DNA from: Flaccisagitta enflata
Lineage: Eukaryota > Chaetognatha > Sagittoidea > Aphragmophora
Direction of reading: 5' to 3'
DNA length: 64,000 nt
Assembly: GCA_965153355.1 (NCBI GenBank)
Contig: OZ231128.1
Coordinates: 20,336,001-20,400,000, forward strand
Positions 1-9,545 of the stretch are shown here, piece by piece. The notes below the pieces were generated by a model. That model had not been told where the DNA came from. It searched no databases and saw only the letters and a list, made by a program, of their open reading frames with translations. Position 1 is the first letter of the stretch, and every line of letters begins with the position of its first letter. The position numbers were made by a program, and so were the translations under genes.

Positions 1-929
1 TATTCTTTTACCCTCAACTTCTGCTAGCACTCATAAGAACAAGGAGGTTCAAAACAAATAAAAAAATGTATGCATTTGGGCATTATAGCACCATCATCTT
101 CAACACACTTGACCTTTAGCAAGAGAGTTAAGAGGGTATCCAAATGGTTCAGTTTCTTTTAAAAACATTGCTAAAAAAGGTTTAAAAAATGGTGATTTTT
201 CAAAATTAATGCCCGAGTTCCAAAATATTTTTTTGAAGATTGAAAAACCATCAAAAGTCCCTATCATAGTTTTTAGGATTTGCACTTCTGCAAACTGAGC
301 ATAATGACATTACTCTTTGCCTCATTTCAGTTGAACGAACTTAAACAGCCAAATGACACTTGTTCCATGCAGCCAAATGACACTTGTTCCATGCTCTCCA
401 GAACATTGGCTTTGTCAAGATAAACAAAGACTATGTAGGACTTCATAACTGAGTTGTTGTTCAAGCCAGCGTTGTTGCCTTTGGATTGTCACATTGGAAA
501 CAAAAAACAACTCTAAAGTCAGTATAAGGCATAATCTGCTAAACTCTGATCAGATTTGTTTGCTCTACTGCCCAGTTGAAAGACAACAAGAGTCAGCAAA
601 GACCAACTGATTTTTGATATCAATCTCCAAATTTGGAGAAGTTTTTGATCAATGCCTGCATGATTGAACCACTTACATAAGACTACCCTGATACTCTCAC
701 AGACACAATCTTCTAATCATAAGAAATCATTTCTGTCATTGAGTTTTATCACTTTTGCAATCATTTGAATATTGGGACTGTTGAGTATGCCACCCATGTT
801 GGAATCCTAGTATCAAAATGATTCTACAAAAACCAACATGGCGAAAGTACTTTGCTAGTTGGTGAAAAGTGGGAATCTGACATTTTGGTATCATATGGTC
901 ATCAGCCGGAAGAGATAGATTAAAAGAAA
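1..929. other. AT-rich stretch with no gene seen
   Basis: No open frame with a convincing splice context or recognisable motif. The only local structure is a 22-bp tandem duplication around 348-392 (unit AGCCAAATGACACTTGTTCC...). Short open frames here look like chance. Confidence 0.5.
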
Positions 930-1145
930 ACAAGGCCGGGTACACGGCTACCAAAGTCGCTTGTGGGTGGAGAGGGGCCCTTTTTGAGGTCACTGGACCA
1001 TTTAGGCAATAGCAGTAGGGCCAAAAAAATAAAATCACAAAAAAAAAAAGTAAAACATGACCGACCGACCGAACGACCACCTGACCGACCAACGGAGGGA
1101 CAGACAAAGCAGGTTGTAGAGTTGCATGCACGTAACTAAAAAAAC
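930..1145 (-). mobile_element. AGTCGC-family short interspersed element, diverged copy
   Basis: Reading the minus strand, it starts with a diverged TTTAGTTACGTGCATGCAACT, runs through a GTCGGTC-rich tetranucleotide core and ends with GGCCTTGTT. The same layout recurs about 20 times in this window. Confidence 0.75.
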
Positions 1146-2563
1146 CTTTAACTGCTATAATATCAGATTTGTTAATTTGAAACAAATTCAGAAAAATCAA
1201 ATATCATATTTGAAGATTTCAGAAAGATAGTATTGTTGTCAATATTTTCAGATACATGTTAGAAAATCTGTTATGCTTTACACATCAATGTTTATGTCAT
1301 GCACGTATATATCAAAATTCAAGACACAGCTTGATTGTTTGATTTTCAGTAATTGAAATTCATAAATCAGTTTTCTTTTAGACCTCATGATATTATTCTC
1401 TCACTAAAGTGTGACAGTTTCCACACTTAAAGCAAAGTTGACAGCAATGCCATACAATATTTCCTATCACACCAGAGTATGTAAGTTGCTTGGAGACTAC
1501 TTGGCTATCTGTTAGATTGAAAAAGAAAAAGTGGGAAAATAAAAATCATCATTTGAAAAATGGCGTTTTGATCACAGACTGCAAATGCTCTCATACCCAA
1601 AGAGGGAAGACAAGCCTGATGAGTGATAGAAAAACCAGATGAGTGTTCGAAATGCCAGAGGTTTTTTCAATGAATGAATTAGATTTCAATCCATGATATC
1701 AATGTCATGTATTGAATTTATTGATCCAAGAAATCTTTGATTGAGCACTTTTATGCCATAGCTTCTTAGCCAAAATATATTTCTTCTTGTTTTAAAACTG
1801 GAACAATAAGTGGTGATCTTAAATTAGATATTTCAGCAGTCTCCATGAGAAATTTTGAAATCTTTCAAATGAAATATCTAGATAATTTGTCAAATAAAAA
1901 CCAATTGAGAAACCTCTTTGCATTTTATCTAACATTTTTTTAAGAATTTTTTTTCCTATTGTGAGACAAAATACTCTGGCTCTATCTACATTGACGTGAG
2001 AAATCAACAAAAAAGTGAGAGCAAAAAAAACTGATAGAAGTTGGTTGCTAAAATGATACCAGAGTGAAAAGGAGATAATGTCTTCAACAGAAATGGAGAG
2101 GTATTGTTGTGAGACAAAGGTTGTTAGAAAAGAGATGGTGAAAATTTTGTGAGAGAGGTAAAAAGCAAAGTTGATCAGGCAAACTATGGTTTTGAGCATG
2201 AGTTTTTGCAAAAAAAGACAAATTCAAATTAATATCCATGTCCATGTTTCATATAAAAAACCATCAAATGAATTGATCTTTAAGTGAACTTCAGGAAATA
2301 ATATGTTCATTTAGTTATACATACAGATCAGTTTCACTAGAACGCATTTTGAGGGACTGAGCAAATATTGTGCCTTATAGTGAAGCAGCCTTTTTGCCAA
2401 CAAACATATAACAACAAAATCTCTTTTGCGACAGAAAGTTGCATGCCCTATAGGCGGGCAGGTGCACTCTAGCGGCGCTCCACTGTATATACATATTTTT
2501 CATAAGAAAAATTAAGTTATTTCATTAAAACTTAACGGTCACATGTGACCACTGTGTGTCAGC
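1146..2563. other. AT-rich stretch with no gene seen
   Basis: Read on both strands, this holds only short frames of low-complexity composition. The 130-codon minus-strand frame at 1819-2211 shows no domain or splice context that I recognise. Confidence 0.45.
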
Positions 2564-3200
2564 CACTGTGCTTTTAAAACAATTCTGAGTGGAAAATCAT
2601 ATGACTGTGGGTTTTTCTGCAGTTTTAAGCAGTATTAGGGTATAATGCTTTTAAAGTAGGTCTGAGTGGAAAAATCATATAACTGTGAGTTTTTCTGCAG
2701 TTTTGAGTGGTATTGGGGTGTAATAACATATAATTAGCAAAAATAAAGGGATTTGTATTGACTCATTATTTGATAAGATGTTATTATTCCTTGCAAAATT
2801 TTCTTTCATTTGATAGGTCACACTATGTGGTTTCATAGTGTTCATAGAAATAAATTTTTCATTTTATGTGCCACCATTACAAAACTACTACTTTTTGTAA
2901 CGGTGATTCAAAAAATGAAAATTTTAAATCTTTAAGAAAAAATATAGTGCGACCTTTCAAATATAAGGGAATTTTGCAAAGATGAATAATATATAATCAG
3001 AAAATGAGTCAATACAACTTTATAGAATCTGCATTGAAAAGAAATTTCATTTTTCTCTTTTTTGAAGATTTCTAAAAAACGCTTGGTGAATGATTTTATT
3101 TTTGCTAGTTATATGTTATTACACCTAAATACTACTTAAAACTGCAGAAAAACTCACAGTTATATGATTTTCCACTCAGAATTGTTTTAAAAGCACAGTG
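2564..3200. mobile_element. foldback (palindromic) MITE-like element
   Basis: The ends are an inverted pair: CACTGTGCTTTTAAAACAAT at the left and its near-complement ATTGTTTTAAAAGCACAGTG at the right. The arms continue inward with TCTGAGTGGAAAATCATATG and its complement. The left arm is itself partly duplicated at about 2570-2640 and 2648-2720. The centre (about 2790-2990) is another palindrome, whose sequence is related to that at 23,460-23,640. No open frame is present, so it is non-autonomous. Confidence 0.75.
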
Positions 3201-3604
3201 CAGCCAATGCAACTAGCATCAAAGGTAAGAATTTTCAATACAGATTGACCGTCTTGTAAAAATATAAGGATACATTTGAAAAGCAAGTATAGTACTCAAG
3301 TGACAGGAACAGTAACACCGTCTCATCAGTAAAACATTCTGGACCTGAAACACAAGAAAGTGCTTTACAAGAGATACAACAAAATTACAGTTGCGATTGC
3401 CTCTTTCAAAGTATGTCCACTAAAATCAACCAATTCTCAGCAATAAATGGAATCAAATAGTTTCTCTGTTGTCATATTACATCGGGATAAAACAAGCCCG
3501 ATCGGGCAACAATGTGTCCAGATTGTCTCCATATGTATTAACTTTGGCGTTAGACAATGATCATTTGAGTCAGAATGAGATCTCACTGTAACAAAAAACA
3601 ACTG

Positions 3605-3739
3605 AAACGCGGGTTTTGCACTGGCGCAATTGACTAAGGAAATGCGCGTTTTTCCACTTTTCAACTCGAGTGTACGGGCCAACCAACGGACCGACGGATG
3701 GACGGTCAAAGCCTCTTATAGAGTCGCGTGTCCGCAACT

Positions 3740-3741
<2 letters not shown>
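3605..3741 (-). mobile_element. AGTCGC-family element, truncated
   Basis: Carries the family's GCGCGTTTTTCCACTTTTC segment, a GGAC/CGAC core and the terminal block ending TCCGCAACTAAA, read here as its complement. The tail with GGCCTTGTT is missing. A (GA)n run begins directly at its end (3742). Confidence 0.7.
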
Positions 3742-3788
<47 letters not shown>

Positions 3789-3800
3789 CAGAGAGAGATG
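3742..3800. repeat. (GA)n microsatellite
   Basis: About 20 GA units abutting the end of an AGTCGC-family element, followed by a short GACA segment. Confidence 0.95.
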
Positions 3801-4142
3801 GATGAAGGGACTAGCAAGAATGACTTTGAGGCAGAAGCGCCCCTTTTTTCACTCATCAACATTATTTCAGCAAGATCAATGAATCAGAGAGACCCTCCTA
3901 AAGAATCACGACTCACGAGCGCGCGTCGAAATAACACGCACGGAAACCGTCGCACACGCACACGCACGCACACACACACACACACACACTCGCGCGCTTA
4001 TCGGTCGTCATCATGACCTGTTCAATTGTTTTCTTAAGACATTTGCATTTGTAGAAACTGACGCCAGCGCCAATATAAAATTTGAGGGTTTCGGGAATCA
4101 TATTAAGGGAAAAAAATGAACCACGTTATCCATTCTCTTCCG

Positions 4143-4280
4143 TTTTTAGGTGCGACAAAGCACCTCTATATCTGGCTGTATCCGTCGGTCGGTCGGTCGG
4201 TCTGTTGGTTGGTCGGTCAGGTAACGCATTCGTTTGACGATCAACACGTCACACCTTATTGGCCTACTTGGCCTTGTTTC
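4143..4280 (+). mobile_element. AGTCGC-family element, diverged
   Basis: Begins TTTTTAGGTGCGACAAAGCAC, contains a GGTCGGTCGGTCGGTC core and ends GGCCTTGTTT, so the family order is kept although the sequence is diverged. Confidence 0.6.
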
Positions 4281-4375
4281 GGTAAATTTTCTACAATTAA
4301 AGCCGAGATTTGACCTATACGTACATCCTTCGCGTTTTATTCCTGCGATATAAATTGTTATGAGGCACGCGCAAA

Positions 4376-4378
<3 letters not shown>

Positions 4379-4446
<68 letters not shown>
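4379..4446. repeat. (GA)n microsatellite
   Basis: Uninterrupted GA dinucleotides. A fragment of an AGTCGC-family core (ACGGACAGATGG...) follows at about 4500-4566. Confidence 0.95.
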
Positions 4447-4449
<3 letters not shown>

Positions 4450-4839
4450 TGCTTGATATTTGATCTTGCTCGATTTTACGCCAAAAAAAAAAAACGCCAC
4501 AGACAGACCGATGGACCAACAGACTAACGGATTGACGGACAGATGGATCAATGGACGGAGAAAGCCTTTTTTAGAGACAAATCTAAAAAGTGACACCAAG
4601 CACTTCAGTACACGTTTTTCACTCTATAAGAACATGGATTTTTGGAGTGAGCCTCAGTGTTTTTATTTTCAGCTCTATCTTAGCGCTCAAGCATTTTTAA
4701 CATGTCTTTATGTTTTGTAATTTGATAACATCTTTATATTAATATATTCATATCATTGTAATGGTTCGTTATTTTAAGCAATTATCAAAAAAACATTTTT
4801 AGAATTTAAAGAAAAATCAATAATTGATGAATACACCCT

Positions 4840-5360
4840 TTTTTTTTATAAGAATGTCATTTTTTTTTTTGAAGGCTTCATGTTCTTATTTTTAAGACCA
4901 AATGAAGCCTTCAACGTTCTAAGACCGTTCTTAATTCTAAATATAATATAAGCTATAGGAAACCTTAAGATATACTATTATTCAATTATAATAAATATAT
5001 TTCTAATAAATACTGTTAAAACAAATGCTAATTATTAAAGTCTAAGGATATTTTCATGTTTTTTATTTAAGAATCATAGAATATCATATTAATTATTCTA
5101 AAATTCAAATATTTTTTTACTTTTTTTTATCACCTTAAGCAAATTTTTTTTCTCAAGATATGAAGCCTTCATATGTTCTTAGGATGTTCTTAATTTTGGA
5201 GCTATTTGAAACCTTGATGTTCTTTTTTATCTAAGTTCATTAGTTTTTTAAAAAATTATTTTCTCATTTTAAATCTAAAGTTCAGTGTGTTCTTAAAATA
5301 TTCTTATTTTTTGGCCTAATTTGAGGCTGATGTTGTTATCAACAGTGTTCTTATAAGAAG
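4840..5360. repeat. degenerate tandem repeats downstream of the minus-strand gene
   Basis: At least three diverged units share the pattern GTTCTTA.TTTT....TTTGA..CC.T..TGTTCTT, at about 4875, 5190 and 5295. A related unit in the same orientation lies at 10,893-10,960, inside the first intron of the minus-strand gene. Whether these are element ends is unknown. Confidence 0.5.
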
Positions 5361-5386
5361 AAAAGCGTGTATCTATAGAATTCCAT

Positions 5387-7156
5387 TCATTGCTGAGTCG
5401 CGGGCTGGGGGGTTGGTTGCTGGGTGGGGTTGGGAAATTGATTGATTATGTTGACCAACTTGGAAGTGAGACCCTCAACATCTATCTTTCCATTGGCTCC
5501 CGTGTAATTCCACTCTTTGGCGTCACGCACAGGCTGTTTTGCAACGAGCCGGCGGTAGCTGATTTGACACTTGAGTGCCTGCACAAGTTTGCCTTTTCCC
5601 TCTCCACGTGCATTTGCACGTACTTTTTCCAGACCAATGTTCATCTCTTCAACTGACTTCCACATACCTCCTAAAGCATCGATCTCCTTACCCAACTCCG
5701 TTCTCTTTTTTGCTTCCTGCTCTTCCTTCGCCTTGATTGCCTCCCGTTTTTTTTGAAGAGCTTCTTCACGCACCTTCATCAGGTCTTTCTCCCGTTCTTT
5801 GAATGTTTTGCGCATTTGAACGGCCTGTTTCCGCGCCTCTTCAATGATTGCATTTCGATCTTCCACACTCTTGGAATCCAACCAGTCAGATGTCCGATTC
5901 ATCACCCAGAGCAACTTTGCCTCCACTGCAATACTGGAAATATTGGGGACACGTCTCAACTCGTGGTCCCAAAAACCAAAGTAGCTTTCGCACTTTCTGT
6001 TAGTTTTTGGGACACCAGGACTCTGCTCATCGGTGAGATTCTCATGAACCCCATTAGCCAAATGATCGCGAAACTGACGGCGCGCAAAGACGGAAAGGGT
6101 TTGCATGATGACCGTCATGATTGCGGCAGTGAGACAATCAGTGGCGTCGTCACATGTCAGTAAGTCAGTCATCCAGACATCACGATCAATGTACTTTTCC
6201 TCAAATGGCGACTGACCTTCCAAAATCGAAGTTGGGTCCTTGGCAGCAGCATCAAAAAACCTGATCAGAGCTTCGTAGATTTGCCTCATAGCCGCGATGG
6301 AGATGTTTTTGTCCTCCATGTTTTTGTCCTCCAAGACATTCCAAAGTGGAACAAAGATGAGCTTGGACAACATTCCCAGTGTACGAACTTCCGCCATCGT
6401 CCCTGGTTGATCCAGATCAAAGAGAACGCTCTTGAGAAGCATGTTGGTGGCAGTCAGCTTGAGGAAGTCCTTCAACTGAGAACGAAGGCAGTAGAGATAA
6501 ACGGCATTTCTGCCGAGGATGTTGAAGCGCGCACCTAAAAATTTTTGAAAGGGATTTTTTGATGATCCGCACTTCTTCTCAAGAATAGGGCGAAACTCAA
6601 CCATGAATGTTGTTGCACATCCATTTTTGTTGTCACCCTCAAAAGCAAAGGCTTTACAAGCAGCCTGCACCATTCGAGACCCTCCCGACTCACCTGGGCG
6701 GGCGCACTGTGGGTTGAAGAGTGGCAAGCCATAGGCCCCAATGCTACTTTTTTCCCATTCCTTCTGAGCCTCCACCGCGCTGTTGGTGAAGTGCACCAGA
6801 GAGTGGAGACCGCAAAAGAACTCATTGAGTCTTACCACAGCCGCCTCGTCTTCGCCCTCAAGCAACTCCTCCTCCTCTGCCTCTTTCATGAGAGGAATGG
6901 TCTCATTTATATAGGCTTCAAGGAGCTCATTGAACTTTACCTCAGTTGAAGCCCTGTCTGACATGGTATTTTTGATCCGCAGGAGAATTTCCAGACCGCG
7001 CGGTTTCCGATTCCCTTGTGACGCGCAACGTGCTGAGAGGTCATCCAAGATTTGCTTCAAAACCTCCAAACAATCCTTTGCGGCCTTGGAAGGTATATCT
7101 CTGATCGCCAGAACCCAATCATTTCCTTCTGGATCCGTTGCAGAATAGACGTTCAT
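5387..7156 (-). CDS. C-terminal exon (589 codons) of the transposase-like gene
   Basis: A single long open exon ending in TGA. Its acceptor (CTCTCTTAG, ending at 7157) lies on a (CT)n microsatellite, and the first codon happens to be ATG. Features by exon residue: IKNTMSDR at 61-68; NEFFCGLHSLVHF at about 111-123; a Gly/Ser turn and conserved-looking ACKAF at about 166-171; ARFNIL at about 207-212; a charged Lys/Glu-rich coiled coil at about 440-505; and a Pro/Gln tail. The exon has no frameshift and no internal stop over 1.77 kb in a repeat-rich region, which argues that it is or recently was functional. No nucleic-acid-binding domain is evident in this exon. Confidence 0.8.
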   Translation of the reverse strand: MNVYSATDPEGNDWVLAIRDIPSKAAKDCLEVLKQILDDLSARCASQGNRKPRGLEILLRIKNTMSDRASTEVKFNELLEAYINETIPLMKEAEEEELLEGEDEAAVVRLNEFFCGLHSLVHFTNSAVEAQKEWEKSSIGAYGLPLFNPQCARPGESGGSRMVQAACKAFAFEGDNKNGCATTFMVEFRPILEKKCGSSKNPFQKFLGARFNILGRNAVYLYCLRSQLKDFLKLTATNMLLKSVLFDLDQPGTMAEVRTLGMLSKLIFVPLWNVLEDKNMEDKNISIAAMRQIYEALIRFFDAAAKDPTSILEGQSPFEEKYIDRDVWMTDLLTCDDATDCLTAAIMTVIMQTLSVFARRQFRDHLANGVHENLTDEQSPGVPKTNRKCESYFGFWDHELRRVPNISSIAVEAKLLWVMNRTSDWLDSKSVEDRNAIIEEARKQAVQMRKTFKEREKDLMKVREEALQKKREAIKAKEEQEAKKRTELGKEIDALGGMWKSVEEMNIGLEKVRANARGEGKGKLVQALKCQISYRRLVAKQPVRDAKEWNYTGANGKIDVEGLTSKLVNIINQFPNPTQQPTPQPATQQ

Positions 7157-7157
7157 C

Positions 7158-7252
<95 letters not shown>

Positions 7253-7921
7253 AAGACATCAGAGTCAAAATTAGCATGTTATTAACTTATGTATGGACTT
7301 GACTGATCCACTGATGGGCAGACAAAGTAGCAAGTAGGATTGAGCTAGGTACAAAAACAACAAAATGATGTGTGTATTTTTAGTCACAAAATTCAGGAAA
7401 AGACTAATTGGAAGAACGTAAAGAATTTCATAAATTGACTTACAGATGGATGGACAGACAAAGCCTCTTATAGAGTTGCGTGTCCGCAACTAAAAAGGAG
7501 AAAGAAAAAAAAAACAAAGAAATAAAGGAAGAAGGAAAGAGAGACAGAAAGGAAGAAAGAAAGACAGAAAAAGAAAAAAGGAATGAAGGAAAGAAAGAAA
7601 AAAAGAAAGAAAGATAGAAAGAACCGAACCTGCGTAATTGTGAAAGAACGGGAAAGAAAGGAAGAAAGAAAGAAAGACAGAGCAAAAGATTGAGAGAAAT
7701 AAAGAATGGAAGACAGAAAGAGAAATAACAAGGCCGGATACACGGCCACCAGTTGCGGACGGGTGGGCAGGGGCGGAAATTCGCGTTTTCATAACTTGAT
7801 CATTACTGACAGACCAACAGACGGACGGACGGACAAAACCTCTTATACAGTTGCATGTCCGCAACTAGAAAGGAAGAAAGTGAGAAAGGAAGGAAGGAAG
7901 AAAGAAGGAAAGAAAGAGACA

Positions 7922-7981
<60 letters not shown>

Positions 7982-8240
7982 AAAGAAAAGAAAAAAAGAA
8001 AAAGGAAAGATGAAAGAAAGAGAAGGAAGAAAAGAAGAAAAGACAGAGCGAAAGACCAAAGAAAAAAAAACAGAAAAAGTAATAAAAAGAAAAGAAAAAA
8101 AAGAAAAAAAAGAAAAAAAAAGGAAAAAAAGGAAAAAGAGAGGAAAAAGAGAAGGAAAGAAGGAAAGAAAGAAAAAAAGAAAGAAGGAAAAGAAAAGAAA
8201 AAAGAAAAAGAAAAGAAAAAAAAGAAAGAAAAAAAAAGAA

Positions 8241-8292
<52 letters not shown>

Positions 8293-9394
8293 AAAGAAAG
8301 AAAGAAAGAAAGAAAAAAGAAAATAAAAGAAAAAGGAAGAAAAAAAATGATTAAAAAGAAAAACCTTGTGTCCACATTTTGCCGTCTCGTCAGTGCAAAG
8401 AGTAAGACCGTCGGTGTTCAGGACTTCTCCCAATTGAATTTGAGATACTCCTAGGCGTTCGACGTTCATCTTTCCAATTGTCGGGACAGACGGAATGTTA
8501 GATGCCTTTTTGCCTGCAAACGCTAGGACATCCTCGACTGCACCTGGAATCTTATCGTGAGGAATATTGCGAGCGAGCAATTTATAAATAAGATTGCGAA
8601 ACTCTGGAGTGTACTGACCCCCAATCTCCGTCTGCACTACCTCCACCCCCTCCCCCTCCCCTTCTTCCTCCCTTAGTTGATCAACCTCCTCTCGGAGCAT
8701 CTCACAATCGTTTTGCAAATCCGAAATTTCATCTCGTAAATCGTGGTTCTCATCCTGGAGACGCTGGATGTCCTCCGCGTAAGCGTCACGTGCCGAGGTC
8801 TCAGCTGTCTTCAACTTGGTCTTCAAGTCGTTGATCTGACCTACGTGGTTACGTTCGTTGTTGTACTCCAGCTTGTGATCTTCACGAAGCTTCTTGTTCT
8901 TTTGCTTTTCGCTCGCGAGTTTCTCCTCCGCTAGAAAGATTGCAACATAGTCGTTATGTTTTTAGTCGCGGACTATCGATGTCTAACCGATAATGATAAA
9001 TGGTTAATTAACCATTAATATGAGTATTAATCATCAAAATAGTTAAAAAGGATCAACCGTTAACTGTCTACCAATATTTGGGCTTTTTTTTAGCTAAAAC
9101 TTCATAAAACAAGGCCGGATACACGGCCATCAGTTGCGGACGGTTGGGCAGGGGCGGATATGCGCGTTTTCCCACTTTTCGACTCGTGCTCACCAACGGA
9201 CCAACGGACCGACCAACGGACCGACCAACGGACGGACAAAGCCTCTTATAGAGTTGCGTGTCCGCAACTAAAAATAGTGCCGAATTAGGAAATTGCATGA
9301 AGAAAAGAAAGGGTTTCCATTAAGTTGACTGCAATTCATAATCCATGCTCACCTTGTGCCTAGGTGTTAGAATCGATGTTTGTATCTTAATGTG

Positions 9395-9450
<56 letters not shown>

Positions 9451-9454
9451 TGTT

Positions 9455-9545
<91 letters not shown>

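Noticed and set aside
736-1200. 154-codon minus-strand frame
   Set aside because: Most of it crosses an AGTCGC-family element and it shows no motif.
7706-8375. Lys/Arg-rich 206-codon frame and Phe/Leu/Ser-rich frames on the other strand
   Set aside because: Purine-tract translations without splice or start context.
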